Source: Arthrobacter sp. SLBN-100
GTDB taxonomy: Bacteria > Actinomycetota > Actinomycetes > Actinomycetales > Micrococcaceae
Length of the DNA: 64,000 bases
NCBI RefSeq assembly: GCF_006715305.1
Contig: NZ_VFMY01000002.1
Span: forward strand, 1 to 64,000
Reading direction: 5' to 3'
The notes below the pieces were generated by a model that saw nothing but the letters and a program-made list of their open reading frames with translations, was not told where the DNA came from and did not search any database. Numbering within the stretch: the stretch's first letter is position 1; every line of letters begins with the position of its first letter. Shown here piece after piece: positions 8,873 through 18,829 of this stretch. A program made the position numbers and the translations under genes.

Positions 8873-10447
8873 GTGAACGTGACACGTATTGGCATTGTGG
8901 CCGAGTTAGGCCGCGAGACGAGGGTGGCGGCTACACCCGTCACCGTCAGGCAGTTGGCGGATTTGGGCTACGACGTTGTGGTCGAAAAGGGTGCCGGGGA
9001 GGCCGCGTCCTTCCGTGATGAGGCATATGCCGAGGCGGGTGCGCTGATCGTGGGCGCGGACGAGGCCTGGGGCAGTGAAGTCGTCTTGCGGATCAATCCG
9101 CCTACTGAGGACGAGATCGGCCGACTCGCGTATGGCGCAACGCTGATCGGAATGCTGGCCCCCAGCTTGCGGCCGGAGCTGGTGGAGGCTTTGGCGACGC
9201 GTCCGATTACGGCGCTGGCGTTGGATGCGGTGCCGCGGATCTCGCGTGCGCAGGCCATGGACGTGCTCAGCTCCATGGCCAACATTGCAGGGTACCGGGC
9301 CGTGATTGAGGCCGCCCACGAGTTTGGCCGATTTTTTACCGGCCAGGTGACCGCGGCAGGCAAGGTACCGCCGGCGAAGGTCTTGGTGGCCGGTGCCGGC
9401 GTGGCGGGCCTGGCGGCGATCGGGGCCGCGTCCAGCCTGGGCGCGATCGTGCGGGCCACGGACCCGAGACCGGAAGTAGCGGATCAGGTGAAGTCCATTG
9501 GTGGGACCTACCTCAAGGTTGAAGTCGAGGAGGAGATGAAGTCCTCCGACGGATATGCCAAGGCCACTTCCGAGGCCTACAACCGGCGCGCGGCAGAAAT
9601 TTACACCGAACAGGCGCGCGACGTGGACATCATCATCACCACGGCACTGATTCCGGGACGCCCAGCGCCGAAGCTGCTGACGGCCGAGGACGTCGCCGAA
9701 ATGAAGCCGGGCAGTGTGATTGTTGATATGGCTGCCGGCCAGGGTGGCAACGTGGAAGGCTCGGTGGCCGGAGAACGGGTCGTGACAGATAACGGCGTGG
9801 TCATCCTCGGCTATACCGACCTGCCGGCCCGGTTGCCGGCCCAGGCGTCCCAGCTGTATGGGACGAACCTTCTGAACTTGCTTAAGCTCCTGACCCCGTA
9901 CAAGGACGGCCAGCTCAGGATCGACTTTGAGGACGTCGTGCAGCGGTCGGTGACCGTGGTGCGGGACGGTGAGAAGACCTGGCCGCCGCCACCTGTTCAA
10001 GTCTCGGCCGTGCCCCCAGCAGCCCAGGCGGACGCCACCGGCACCGGGGAGCGCTCCGCCGAAAAGGCAGCAAAGAAGACTGGCCTGAGCCCTGCCGGGA
10101 AAGCCGGACTCATTGCTGCGGGTATCGCTGTTCTTTTTGGGATTAACACGGTGGCTCCGGCGCCGTTGCCGCAGCACTTCACGGTGCTGATGCTGTCGGT
10201 TGTTGTCGGCTTTTACGTCATCGGGAAAGTCCATCACGCCCTTCACACACCTCTGATGTCGGTCACGAACGCGATCTCCGGGATCATCGTCGTCGGTGCC
10301 CTGCTGCAGGTCACCTCGGAGAACCCCGTGATGCAGGTCCTGGCCGCGGTCGCGGTGCTGCTGGCCAGCATTAACATTTTCGGCGGGTTCGCCGTGACCC
10401 GGCGGATGCTCGCGATGTTCTCCCGCGGAAGCGGGGCACGTAAATGA
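8873..10447 (+). CDS. pntA: NAD(P) transhydrogenase alpha subunit
   Basis: The 524-residue protein begins with GTG at 8873. Residues 1-370 form the NAD(H)-binding dI domain: [17 protein letters not shown] at the start, a Rossmann motif [18 protein letters not shown] near residue 172, and [11 protein letters not shown] charged linker follows, then about four membrane segments from residue 410 to 515. With PntB it moves hydride from NADH to NADP+ driven by the proton gradient at the cell membrane. Domains I and the alpha membrane part are fused as in the E. coli subunit rather than split. It overlaps pntB by ATGA. Two leader hairpins may regulate it. Confidence 0.95.
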   Translation: MNVTRIGIVAELGRETRVAATPVTVRQLADLGYDVVVEKGAGEAASFRDEAYAEAGALIVGADEAWGSEVVLRINPPTEDEIGRLAYGATLIGMLAPSLRPELVEALATRPITALALDAVPRISRAQAMDVLSSMANIAGYRAVIEAAHEFGRFFTGQVTAAGKVPPAKVLVAGAGVAGLAAIGAASSLGAIVRATDPRPEVADQVKSIGGTYLKVEVEEEMKSSDGYAKATSEAYNRRAAEIYTEQARDVDIIITTALIPGRPAPKLLTAEDVAEMKPGSVIVDMAAGQGGNVEGSVAGERVVTDNGVVILGYTDLPARLPAQASQLYGTNLLNLLKLLTPYKDGQLRIDFEDVVQRSVTVVRDGEKTWPPPPVQVSAVPPAAQADATGTGERSAEKAAKKTGLSPAGKAGLIAAGIAVLFGINTVAPAPLPQHFTVLMLSVVVGFYVIGKVHHALHTPLMSVTNAISGIIVVGALLQVTSENPVMQVLAAVAVLLASINIFGGFAVTRRMLAMFSRGSGARK

Positions 10448-11922
10448 GTACCGTCACTGTCACCGAAGCAGCATTGATTACTAGGAGCTTGACTGTGTCT
10501 GACACCGTTTCCGGTCCGTTGACCGCTGATTCCATCGCGGGGGCGGCGTACATTGTCGCGGGCCTGCTGTTCATCCTGTCCCTCGCCGGGCTGAGCAGGC
10601 ACGAGAAGGCCCGGGCCGGGGTCATCTACGGCATCACGGGCATGGTCATCGCCCTCGCGGCTACGGTCTGGCTGACCGTGCAGGGTGTCTGGGGCACCGG
10701 CCACGCCCTGACCGGCCTGGTCCTGCTCGTGATGGCTGTCCTGGTCGGCGGCGCGATCGGGCTCTGGCGCGCCCGCGTCGTCGAAATGACCGGAATGCCC
10801 GAACTCATCGCACTGCTGCATTCCTTTGTGGGCTTCGCAGCGGTCCTGGTCGGCTGGAACGGCCACCTTGAAGCCCCGGCCCTGGCCCCGGATTTGATGG
10901 CCGTCCACCATGCCGAGGTGTTCATCGGCGTGTTCATCGGCGCGGTAACTTTCACCGGCTCGATCGTGGCGTTCCTGAAACTCTCGGCGAAGATGAAATC
11001 CTCACCCCTGATGCTGCCGGGCAAGAACGGCATCAACGTCGGCGCCCTCGCGGGGTTCATCGCGCTCACCGTCTGGTACGTCAACGACTCCCAGCTCTGG
11101 CTCCTCGCCGTGGTTACCGTCCTGGCGCTGGGTTTGGGCTGGCACCTGGTGGCCTCGATCGGCGGCGGCGACATGCCCGTGGTCGTGTCCATGCTCAACA
11201 GCTACTCTGGTTGGGCCGCCGCCGCGGCGGGCTTCCTGCTGAACAACGACCTGCTCATCATCACCGGCGCCCTGGTCGGTTCTTCGGGTGCGTACCTGTC
11301 CTACATCATGTGCAAAGCCATGAACCGGTCCTTCATCTCCGTAATTGCCGGCGGCTTCGGCATCTCAGCCCCCACTACCGGGGGAGACGCGAACCAGGGC
11401 GAGCACCGGGAAATCACGGCCGAAGCCACCGCGGAAATGCTGGCCAGCGCTTCCACCGTTGTCATCACCCCCGGCTACGGGATGGCAGTGGCCCAGGCCC
11501 AGTACCCCGTCGCTGAACTCGCTAACCAGCTCCGCGAACGCGGCGTTGACGTGCGCTTCGGCATCCACCCCGTCGCCGGCCGGCTGCCCGGGCACATGAA
11601 CGTGCTCCTCGCCGAAGCTAAAGTCCCGTACGACATCGTTCTGGAAATGGACGAAATCAACGACGACCTCGACGGGACCTCCGTGGTCCTAGTGATCGGG
11701 GCGAACGACACCGTCAACCCCGCCGCCGCCGAGGACCCCTCCAGCCCCATCGCCGGTATGCCAGTCCTCAAAGTCTGGGAAGCAGACAACGTCATCGTCT
11801 TCAAACGCTCCATGGCCGCAGGCTACGCCGGTGTCCAAAACCCCCTCTTCTACCGCGAGAACTCACACATGCTCTTCGGCGACGCCAAAGCCCGCGTCGA
11901 AGACATCCTCAAAGCGTTTTAA
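10444..11922 (+). CDS. pntB: NAD(P) transhydrogenase beta subunit
   Basis: The 492-residue partner has about nine membrane helices in residues 20-290 and a C-terminal NADP(H)-binding dIII domain with [10 protein letters not shown] near 344, [18 protein letters not shown] and a DTVNPAA loop. Together with PntA it forms the proton-translocating transhydrogenase that supplies NADPH. The ATG at 10444 overlaps the pntA stop; a GTG at 10495 with a good AGGAG nearby is an alternative start giving 475 residues, closer to the usual length. Codon use and completeness suggest a live gene. Confidence 0.95.
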   Translation: MSTVTVTEAALITRSLTVSDTVSGPLTADSIAGAAYIVAGLLFILSLAGLSRHEKARAGVIYGITGMVIALAATVWLTVQGVWGTGHALTGLVLLVMAVLVGGAIGLWRARVVEMTGMPELIALLHSFVGFAAVLVGWNGHLEAPALAPDLMAVHHAEVFIGVFIGAVTFTGSIVAFLKLSAKMKSSPLMLPGKNGINVGALAGFIALTVWYVNDSQLWLLAVVTVLALGLGWHLVASIGGGDMPVVVSMLNSYSGWAAAAAGFLLNNDLLIITGALVGSSGAYLSYIMCKAMNRSFISVIAGGFGISAPTTGGDANQGEHREITAEATAEMLASASTVVITPGYGMAVAQAQYPVAELANQLRERGVDVRFGIHPVAGRLPGHMNVLLAEAKVPYDIVLEMDEINDDLDGTSVVLVIGANDTVNPAAAEDPSSPIAGMPVLKVWEADNVIVFKRSMAAGYAGVQNPLFYRENSHMLFGDAKARVEDILKAF

Positions 11923-12586
11923 CGAGAGAACAGACCATGCTGAGACGCCGAGTTGTCACCGATAACATCGGCCAGAAGGCAAGGTGCCCGGGCGTGCTGG
12001 AGCGGGCTCCTCGCGCAGAGGAACACCGACAGCCCGGCAGGCCATCACCATCGACGACCTGTGCGCATCCCCCGGGGTCGGCCTCCACTTCCGCCATGAG
12101 TTCCTGCTCCAACACTGGCACGAGCTGTTGGTGCAGCACGGCCAGGAGTGAGGCTCCTTGGAGTATCCGTTGGCGTCTGTCTGGAGGCGCCGGCGGAAAC
12201 CGCACGACAAACACCAGCCAAGACAGTAAAGACTTCTGACCATGCAAGTAGCGACTGATGGTCTCCTCATAGCGTTCAGCTCCGAAAGGAATTAGATGCC
12301 TTACAGCTACCGGTAGCCGTCTGCCGAGGGGTATTTTCTGGCTTCTTTGGCCCTTACTGGTACCTCTGCGGATGCAGTGTGTGTAGAGTACGGATTTTCT
12401 AAGCCCGGAAGGCTTTAGTTGAAGTTATACAAATGGGTGGGGACATTCCGCGAAAAAGGGCGAAGAACCAGCTCAACACCCGTAGTGCCCCCCATCCGCC
12501 TATATCACTGGCTATGACCTGTCAGTCGACGGGCCAACAGATTCGTCTAGATCGTGATGCCAACCCTAAAAAACGAAGGAGTTTTC
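11923..12586. other. Intergenic stretch, nothing recognised
   Basis: About 660 bases between pntB and the MaoC gene. Open frames at 11909-12247 (minus) and 11937-12239 (plus) have no motif I can name. The MaoC promoter should lie near 12450-12560. Confidence 0.35.
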
Positions 12587-13039
12587 GTGACTAAATTCAG
12601 AAACCTCGAGGAACTGTTGGCGGCGGCCGGATCGGATCTGGGCAGCTCAAGGACTATCATCCTTGACCAACCCCGTGTCGATACTTTCGCGGACATCACA
12701 GAGGATCGGCAATGGATACACACAGACCAGGAACGCGCTGCGGAGGGGCCATTCGGCACGACCATTGCGCACGGGTTCTATACGCTTTCGCTGGTTGCCC
12801 CGTTCCTCGAGGATTTGCTGGAAGTCGAGGGGGTGTCCTCCGCCGTCAACTACGGGCTGAACAAGGTGCGTTTCCCCTCGGCGGTCCCCACCGGTTCCGA
12901 GCTGTCTGCCAAGGGCACCCTCGGGTCGGTGGCGGCCACCACCGCCGGGGCGGAAGCCACGGTCAATGTCATCATTGAGCGTACTGGCGGGACCAAGCCT
13001 GTCTGCGTCGCAGAAGTTATCATCCGGTACTTTCACTGA
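12587..13039 (+). CDS. MaoC family enoyl-CoA hydratase
   Basis: A 150-residue single hot-dog domain. GTG at 12587, five bases after AGGAG, is preferred to the in-frame ATG at 12554. The hydratase motif is intact: the Asp/His dyad appears in DRQWIHTDQERAAEGPFG followed by TTIAHGFYTLS. Such proteins hydrate trans-2-enoyl-CoA to (R)-3-hydroxyacyl-CoA. It is complete and could supply the hydratase step that the remnants at 500 and 8435 no longer give. The conserved NYGLNKVRFPSAVPTGS segment supports the NodN/MaoC subgroup. Confidence 0.9.
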   Translation: MTKFRNLEELLAAAGSDLGSSRTIILDQPRVDTFADITEDRQWIHTDQERAAEGPFGTTIAHGFYTLSLVAPFLEDLLEVEGVSSAVNYGLNKVRFPSAVPTGSELSAKGTLGSVAATTAGAEATVNVIIERTGGTKPVCVAEVIIRYFH

Positions 13040-13185
13040 TACAGAAAACCGGTAGGGCCTGCCCTGCCGGCTGAAACTTTCGCGGTGGCGGTGTCCGCAG
13101 TCTTGCCGGTTTCCGCTGCCGGTTCATCTTCGTTGTCGGGATCCGCACGTCAGCAAGGAACCTCATCGGAACTTACGTGAGTTGA

Positions 13186-13222
13186 GACAGGAAAATCCCC
13201 GGGTTTCCGGGATCTTCCTGTC
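13186..13222. terminator. Bidirectional hairpin terminator
   Basis: Arms GACAGGAAAATCCC and GGGATCTTCCTGTC (one mismatch in 14), nine-base loop, followed by TTTTG. It lies 147 bases after the MaoC stop. Confidence 0.6.
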
Positions 13223-13399
13223 TTTTGATGTCGGTGTCTGGCTGCTTTTTGGGATTTTTGATGGGGTCGTGGGCGAAAGCTACGGCTTGGTGCTGTCTCG
13301 GTGTGGGCATGGCCAACAGGTCGGAGGAGCCTTGGGATAATGTCGGCGAGCAATCTTTCGAGCCGGGCCTGCCCGCACACCGAGAGCATAGAGCTCGGT

Positions 13400-13560
13400 A
13401 GCGGCCGTCGCTACTCATGTGCCCCAATTCGTGGCCGAGAGTGGTGTCGGCGAACCAAGACCTGATAACCAGCTTCGAGGACGGTGAACAAATCTGCGCG
13501 GCCAGCAATTCCATCACCACGTCCCGTTCCGGCATCCTGGCCGCCAAGGTCGATTCGGAG
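13400..13560 (-). pseudogene. Transposase fragment, possibly IS1634/IS4-like
   Basis: A minus-strand piece reads DVVMELLAAQICSPSSKL, then SWFADTTLGHELGHM, then DGRYRAL. The order of a helix, xPSSKL, a W-x-ADTTL segment and LY/RYxAL resembles the early DDE-region lead-in of large IS4-superfamily transposases. The HELGH string looks like a zinc protease site but has no protease context. No complete frame or terminal repeat is seen. Assignment is tentative. Confidence 0.35.
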
Positions 13561-13756
13561 CTCAGCCCCGTGGCCCTGGCGTAGACAGTTTCGATATTCC
13601 TGTTGGTAGGGAGTGGACGACCTGCAGTTGCGAGCTAAGTATTTGAAGCTATGAGCGCCCCCTGTTCGTGCGGTTCAGCGCCGGGGGTCGTGCGAGAGAG
13701 CACCAGCGGTCGCGCGGCCTGGCGCCGCTGGCGCCCTCCGTGAAAGTTGCTAGGCG

Positions 13757-13925
13757 GTTGCTAGTGCTGTGTGTTCGCGCCTGTTGCAATTGCCTGTCTC
13801 GGCCCAGATCGTGTTGTAGATGATCCGGTCCATAATCGCGTCGGTGAGAACGCGGAGCCGAGCCGCTGGTAGCAGTCCTCATGCGAGTACTGGGTGCTGA
13901 ACACTGCAGACGTCTCCCCGTCCAG
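13757..13925 (-). pseudogene. IS21-family IstB ATPase, C-terminal remnant
   Basis: On the minus strand, ETSAVFSTQYSHEDCYQRL is followed, after a frameshift, by LTDAIMDRIIYNTIWAETGN and REHTALATA with a stop. This is the end of the IstB helper ATPase of IS21 elements, where Sensor-type STQY and the ADAIMDRIVHNT helix are characteristic. Only the last 55 or so residues remain, with at least one frameshift, and no istA transposase is found. It marks past insertion-sequence activity in the decayed left region. Confidence 0.6.
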
Positions 13926-14189
13926 GCCAGCCTTCGCGACTGCGATAAGGAAGGTCGCGAGAATTGTGGCAACGATCGCCTTGTTGACGTCAATCGTTGC
14001 TTCCGCAGTCGACATATCGACGCCACCCACATCAGGAGTGCTGCATGCAGTAGGCGCTAAAGCAGATTCCGCGTCAATGATGCACAAACTCGATGTCGTT
14101 TTATGCTGATGCTTTCTCCTCGTAATCATCCAGAACGCCGTTGCGCGCCAAAGGCTTGCGAATGCCCGAAGCCCATCACGATCCAGTAC

Positions 14190-14559
14190 CTTTACCCCAC
14201 CATGCGCAGCAAGCGCAAGGATGCTCGGCCCAGTGACATTGGGTACTCGCTGGTCTTCGTCCACGTGCGGGACTTCGACGGAACCCTGGCTCGTCTCTTG
14301 AAAGCCGGTGCGACCCGATGACCACCAACTCAGCGACCAAGGCGTTCTCAACATCGCTCTCGGTGCTCGTGAGCGGGTGCCGTGGGAGCACACCCGTAGG
14401 CGCGTCGCTGCCGCGGAAGGTACGAAGGTCCACCTCGAGCTTCCACTGACGGAGGTTGCGGCCACCAACTACGTCGACGATCCCGACGGATTCAGCGTCG
14501 AGCTGATCTACATGGAGCAGTCCGCCAATAAGGACTTCGGGCTCGTTCCTGTCGAGTAG
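14190..14559 (+). pseudogene. VOC (glyoxalase/bleomycin-resistance) protein, frameshifted
   Basis: One frame gives IGYSLVFVHVRDFDGTLARL, a typical beta-alpha unit of the vicinal oxygen chelate fold, up to about 14320. After a frameshift, another frame gives QGVLNIALG, KVHLELPLTEVA, YVDDPDGFSVELIYME and FGLVPVE. The DPDGFSVEL strand carries the metal-binding Glu of the family. The N-terminal beta-alpha unit is unclear. A single-base sequencing error is an alternative, but decay all around makes a true pseudogene likelier. Confidence 0.6.
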
Positions 14560-14574
14560 CAGCGCCGAGCAGGG

Positions 14575-14690
14575 ACCACGCGGAACTGCTAGCGCTGGAT
14601 CGGCTCGCGAACCCCCTCCCCAACCGCTGATTGATCAGGAGAAGCCCATAACGAAGTGCAGGGCCGAGCTTAACGACTCAAGTTCGATTG
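14575..14690 (-). repeat. Diverged repeat A2, inverted copy of 4426-4540
   Basis: The minus strand here matches 4426-4540 across about 115 bases with roughly one difference every five bases. The two copies lie 10 kb apart in inverted orientation around the only intact catabolic genes. Confidence 0.6.
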
Positions 14691-15172
14691 CATTGGGGGG
14701 ATCGCGACGACTCACTCCGGCGGCATGAGCGGACGTGACGCAACAGCGCGGTCGACAACACAGCACCCAAACGCGGCGAGTCGGTCTGATGCGAGCCAAC
14801 CCAAGTTTCTCGTCAGGGTCAGGTGAGCTCGCCTGCGTCGGAGCGTTATCCGCTCGACCACAGTTGACTAGCGTGGCGCTTGTGGTTCTCGAGGCTGGGT
14901 CAAGCGAACATCGGCTGGTGCCCCCTAGGATGCACACCCCCGGTAACGGGAGGCAACGGGACACCGTGTAACGCCAAGACAACGGCTCGCGAATGAGCGA
15001 GCGTGGCATTCCTACAGTTCAACTCCATTTTTCACAGGAGCTGTCTAATCCTCGATCCGCCGACGCGGCTCGGCAATGGTGGCGATTCTGCTTCGGCAGG
15101 GATTGCTGGTCCTGGGCAGGGATTGAGCGATTTTGTTGGTAAAGAGAATAAAGGGCAACAAAGGAGGGCAGC
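14691..15172. other. Intergenic stretch, nothing recognised
   Basis: About 480 bases with no convincing gene. The last 15 bases hold a strong AAGGAGG ribosome site for the SDR remnant at 15173. Confidence 0.35.
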
Positions 15173-15932
15173 ATGCTTCAAGGTAAAGTAATCATCGTCA
15201 CCGGCGGCGCACGCGGGATCGGAAAAGCCTGCGCGGAACTGTTTGCAAACGATGGCGCGAAGATCATGATAAATGACCTGTCGCTTGACAATGCGGAAGC
15301 CACCGCGGCCGAAATACGCGCAAAGGGTGGTGATGTGCGCGCCGTTGGCGGCGACATGTCGGTCGAGGCTGACGTCATTGCAATGGTGGACAAGACCATC
15401 GAGGCCTTTGGTCGGATCGACGGTGCCGTGAACAACGCGGGCGTCGCCATGACCGGTGCGCCGATCAGCGAACTGCCGCTCGAAGGCTGGAACCACGTCA
15501 TCGGGGTCAACCTAACCGGGCGTATACCTCTGCACCAAGTATGCATCCCGTGCGATGACGAAGACTGGGGGCGGCGCCATCGTCAACATATCGTCGGCTG
15601 ACGGGCTGATCGAACGGCCTGACGCGGCTGACTATAATGCGTCGAAGCACGGCGTGATCGGCCTCACTAAGTCGGCGTCAACGGAGTATCGTGAATCTCG
15701 CGTTCGCGTCAACGCGGTTCTGCCGGGGCTAACCGTCACACCGCTGATCGAGAGCTTGTTGGATGACCCTTCCTTCGGGCCACAGGTCGCAAATATCGCG
15801 GCTCGCCACACGATCGACCGGCACGGGCAGCCGATCGACATCGCCGAAGCCTGCCGCTGGCTCCTGTCAAATCATTCATCGTACATCAACGGGGTCAGCC
15901 TGCCGGTCGATGGTGGCTACTTGGCGCGCTGA
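15173..15932 (+). pseudogene. SDR oxidoreductase with one frameshift
   Basis: ATG at 15173 follows a near-perfect AAGGAGG. The first frame has VTGGARGIGKAC, VNNAGVAMTG and GVNLTG; an extra C at about 15521 shifts the frame, and the continuing frame gives VYLCTKYA, GGAIVNISSADG, the catalytic YNASK, and a normal C-terminus GVSLPVDGGYLAR at 15932. Everything else is intact and about 252 residues would result without the base. So it is either a recent mutation or a sequencing error. The family reduces or oxidises alcohols/ketones with NAD(P); the substrate is unknown. Confidence 0.85.
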
Positions 15933-16061
15933 TGCAGATGGAGGGCGCGCATCGAGGGTGGGCTCCGGGTACCAACTCTCGAGCAGGGACAGCGTTCGCC
16001 CGCCGGTATGCCGTCAAAGTAGAGCGAGGTAAGGTGGTGCCGGAAATTTGGACACGTGGCT

Positions 16062-16600
16062 AGCTACGGCGTGTTTCAAAAGTGGTCACTTCGCGACCAC
16101 AGGTTGATCGCGGCGATGCGGATGGTGGCGGTGTAACAGACGGCTTGCCGTATCCGGTGGCCACGGCGCGGTTCTGCTTGAGCAACTTGATCCCGCACTC
16201 GACGGCGTGACGTTGCTTGTAGGATTCGTGGGCGAAGGTTGCTGAGCGGCAACGGCCGATCCCTTGCGCTTGCGGTAAACCGCCTCGTCGGCCTTGACCG
16301 GGACCGTGCCCGGACACCGCGGTGACCAGGTGAGCGCGGTTCGCCGCGCTGCTGCATGCCTTGGCGGCAAGCACCCGGTCCGGACGGGTCCGCGGTCGGC
16401 AACAAACGGGTTGCGGGACTTTGATGCCGGCGGGCACCGCGGTGAACTGCGGACTGTCCCCGCGCTGTTCGGCGATGACCACGATCGACAGCGGCTTGCG
16501 GGCCTGCTCGCAGGCAAGGTGCGTCTAGGTGGTTCACCCGCCCCGGGACCGGGCCCAGGGCGTGATCGTCTGGCTCGGTTTCGACGCCGCTGGGGGTGTC
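16062..16600 (-). pseudogene. IS5-family transposase, C-terminal half, frameshifted
   Basis: Minus-strand pieces SIVVIAEQRGDSPQFTAV, PRTRPDRVLAAKAC, SSAANRAHLVTAV, YKQRHAVECGIKLLKQNRA and IRIAAINLW run in the order of actinobacterial IS5-type DDE transposases, the YKQRHAVECGIxLLKQ helix carrying the catalytic Glu. They lie in at least two frames, the N-terminal half is missing, and an in-frame stop breaks the start. No terminal inverted repeats are apparent, so the element is dead. Confidence 0.75.
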
Positions 16601-16810
16601 CCTAGTTCTTTGTCAAGCGTCGGGTCGGATTTTTCTCGTTCGTGTTGCAGCCGCTTAGGGCAAGGAGTGTTGGCCTGGCCCTGTCGAAGACTGTTACGCC
16701 GGGTTGTGTGGTTGACGGACAACCCCACACACCGGGCGGCAAACCCGCTTTGGCTGCTGCCGAGCTCAAAGGGAATGACGAGTTCATTGGGAAAGGTTAG
16801 GGCCCGTTGC

Positions 16811-16922
16811 CCACGGCCGGGGACAATCCTTGAGTTATCCGCCGTTTCTGCTGCTGGGGGGAGCTACCCAACGGCTCCCCGATATCAGGCGTGGATAACC
16901 GGTATTGACCCCAGGTGTGGAC
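16811..16922. repeat. Nested palindromic repeat NP-1
   Basis: First of three copies. From the outside in: CCACGGccGGGGACAAT, GTTATCCgCCG, GAGCTACCC, a short centre, GGCTCCCCGATATCAG, CGTGGATAACC, ATTGACCCCAggTGTGG. Each left block is the reverse complement of its right counterpart, so the ~112 bases could fold into one long cruciform. No open frame fits. Confidence 0.8.
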
Positions 16923-17110
16923 AGCTCGTAGGACGCCCTTGAGTTGGACATAGTCAGAGTTCTTCAGCCCCTTGCTGCTTCGGAAGCGCCCTTCGGGGGG
17001 AGGATCACAATGGGAGGGGTTTGAGCTTGTTTGTGGCGTGGCCTCCGCTGACGGGTTTGCAGCCTTTAAAGGGTCCGTCGGCTACACGGTGCCCTGGCTG
17101 CTGGAGAGTG

Positions 17111-17220
17111 TTCACAGTTGGGGCCAATTTAGGTATCCACGGCTGATATCGGGGAGCCATACGGGTAGCTCCTGGCCATCGTAGCGGTGGATAACCGTCG
17201 AAAATTGTCCCCATCTGTGG
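17111..17220. repeat. Nested palindromic repeat NP-2
   Basis: Second copy, best aligned on the minus strand: CCACAGATGGGGACAAT, GGTTATCCACCGCTAC, GGAGCTACCCG, TGGCTCCCCGATATCAG, CCGTGGAT, ATTGGCCCCAACTGTG. It lies about 230 bases before the FMN reductase start. Confidence 0.8.
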
Positions 17221-17450
17221 GTAGCGGGCTGGCGCTTCTGATTGCAGCGGAAACCGTCGCGGGCTGAAATGCAGTCACCGCTAGAAGGGTGGTGGCGCTG
17301 TCGCGGGGCGCATCGGGATGAATTCAAATTCCAAATTCTGACCCGGGAATAAGAAGCGGACCGTAGTCCGTTTAGAACCATGAAGGCAAACAAGCCTCAG
17401 CTGTCACCGGGCGGCGGCCCCCTCCCGCCGCCCCTACCCCAGGAGTCCAC
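17221..17450. other. Spacer and promoter region of the FMN reductase
   Basis: No gene. The ribosome site CAGGAG lies six bases before the ATG at 17451. A short GCGGCGGC...GCCGCC tract at 17410-17435 could form a weak hairpin in the leader. Confidence 0.4.
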
Positions 17451-18008
17451 ATGACCAAGAGCACCGTACTAACCCTCGTCGGCAGCCTCCGCGCCGAGTC
17501 CACCAACCAGAAGCTGGCCGAAGCCATGCAGTTGAATGCACCGGAGCATGTGGAGGTTGTTATCCACGAGAACCTGGGAAACATCCCGTTCTACAACGAG
17601 GACATCGACGTCGAAGGCCAGGTTCCGGCTGCTGCTGCCGCCCTGCGCGCCGCAGCCAACGACGCGGACACCCTCCTCCTGGTTACCCCCGAGCACAACG
17701 GCACCGTCCCCGCAGCGCTGAAGAACGCCATCGACTGGCTGTCCCGCCCCTACGGTGCCGGCGCCCTCGCCGGCAAGCCCACCGCCGTCGTCGGCACCGC
17801 CTTTGGCCAGTTCGGCGGCGTCTGGGCGCAAGACGAGGCCCGCAAGGCAGCAGGAATCGCCGGCGCCCAGATCATTGAGGACGCCAAACTCGCCGTTCCG
17901 GGTTCCCTGGTGCGCTTCGCCGAACTGCACCCGAAGGATGACGCAGAGGTCGTGGAGCAGATCAAGGGCGTATTCGACGCCCTCACCGCTGCGCAGCCCG
18001 CCGCGTAA
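17451..18008 (+). CDS. NADPH-dependent FMN reductase family flavoprotein
   Basis: The 185-residue flavodoxin-like protein has the phosphate-binding loop LVGSLRAEST near residue 10, the flavin loop TPEHNGTVPAALKNAIDWLS (residues 79-98, usually PEYN) and a second loop GTAFGQFGG near 119. These are the marks of the NAD(P)H:FMN/azoreductase-type family, cytoplasmic dimers or tetramers that reduce free or bound FMN, quinones or azo compounds. The ATG follows CAGGAG closely. A perfect terminator hairpin follows the stop. A dodecin gene, which stores flavin, lies about 600 bases downstream, suggesting a flavin-related pair. Confidence 0.9.
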   Translation: MTKSTVLTLVGSLRAESTNQKLAEAMQLNAPEHVEVVIHENLGNIPFYNEDIDVEGQVPAAAAALRAAANDADTLLLVTPEHNGTVPAALKNAIDWLSRPYGAGALAGKPTAVVGTAFGQFGGVWAQDEARKAAGIAGAQIIEDAKLAVPGSLVRFAELHPKDDAEVVEQIKGVFDALTAAQPAA

Positions 18009-18020
18009 CCAGCCTTCCAA

Positions 18021-18050
18021 AGTGCCCGGCGCAAACGTGCGCCGGGCACT
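18021..18050 (+). terminator. Terminator of the FMN reductase gene
   Basis: AGTGCCCGGCGCA, four-base loop, TGCGCCGGGCACT: perfect 13-bp arms, 13 bases after the stop codon. The T-run after it is weak. Confidence 0.8.
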
Positions 18051-18613
18051 GCTGCTTAACGCCGGGCTTCGGCTTGGCTGGTCCCGATGTTACCCGAAAC
18101 CTGCTCATGTGCTTGTTAGGGGCGGCTGGCGGGGTGGGTTCGTCAAAGAGAGCCTAGCCTTTACTGGTGAGGACTCCTCGATGGCTAACCTCACGCTTTC
18201 CGTCATGGAGCTTTTGCCGAATTCGACGCCCCCTCATAATGGAGCGTCAGAGCAACGGCCACTCATACTGCATCGAGTGTAAAAGCTAAGCATTTCCCCC
18301 GCCATGTCGCTTTGAGCAGAGGACGTTAGTGGGTGACGGCCCATCCATGCGCGGTCCGCTGGTGCGATGGCACCATGGCCGAATACTGCGCCGCTTCGGG
18401 GTCGAGAACTGCTCTTTGAGCAGTTTCTTCAACTGCGCCGCTGGGTTAGCGAGCTCGTTTCCTAGGGGCAAATCGCCTCGGAATGTCAGATCATCCAATG
18501 TGACGGTTCTGAGCAGAACGTCGGGACGTGGGCTGGTCAACGCTCTTGGAGTGCTACTACTCTTCAAGGACGGCCCGCAACCGGGAGCCCCAAGGAAATC
18601 ACGAGGAGCCAAG
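18051..18613. other. Stretch without a confident gene
   Basis: About 560 bases. A 33-codon frame from ATG 18181 (MANLTLSVMELLP) has no ribosome site and no certain family. A minus-strand open frame at 18286-18654 overlaps the dodecin antisense and is a shadow. Confidence 0.35.
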
Positions 18614-18826
18614 TTGTCCAACCACACGTACAGCATTTCTGAAATTGTCGGCACGTCGAATCAGGGAGTGGACGACGCCGTCCGGAACGGAATCGCCAAG
18701 GCATCCCAGACCCTCCGCAACCTTGACTGGTTTGAGGTCAAGGAAATCCGGGGGCACCTGGAAGAGGGCAAAATCGCTGACTGGCAGGTCACCATCAAGC
18801 TCGGTTTTCGCCTCGAACAACACTAA
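18614..18826 (+). CDS. Dodecin flavin-binding protein
   Basis: A 70-residue protein read from TTG at 18614, seven bases after GAGGAG; the longer upstream open frame has no family match and is not used. The sequence shows the dodecin pattern: YSISEIVGTSNQGVDDAVRN, then ASQTLRNLDWFEVKEIRGHL with the flavin-stacking Trp, and WQVTIKLGFRLE at the end. Dodecins form 12-subunit hollow spheres that bind and store FMN/FAD or related cofactors in the cytoplasm. Short length, TTG start and position make it easy to miss. It neighbours an FMN reductase. Confidence 0.88.
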   Translation: MSNHTYSISEIVGTSNQGVDDAVRNGIAKASQTLRNLDWFEVKEIRGHLEEGKIADWQVTIKLGFRLEQH

Positions 18827-18829
18827 TTT

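Noticed and set aside
8906..10246. 446-codon open frame antisense to pntA
   Set aside because: Shadow of a high-G+C gene; pntA motifs are unambiguous on the other strand.
13440..13470. HELGH string resembling a zinc-protease active site on the minus strand
   Set aside because: The surrounding residues fit a transposase fragment better, and no protease fold or complete frame surrounds it.
18181..18282. 33-codon frame MANLTLSVMELLP, faintly like a luciferase-type monooxygenase start
   Set aside because: Too short, no ribosome site, and similarity is limited to a few common residues.
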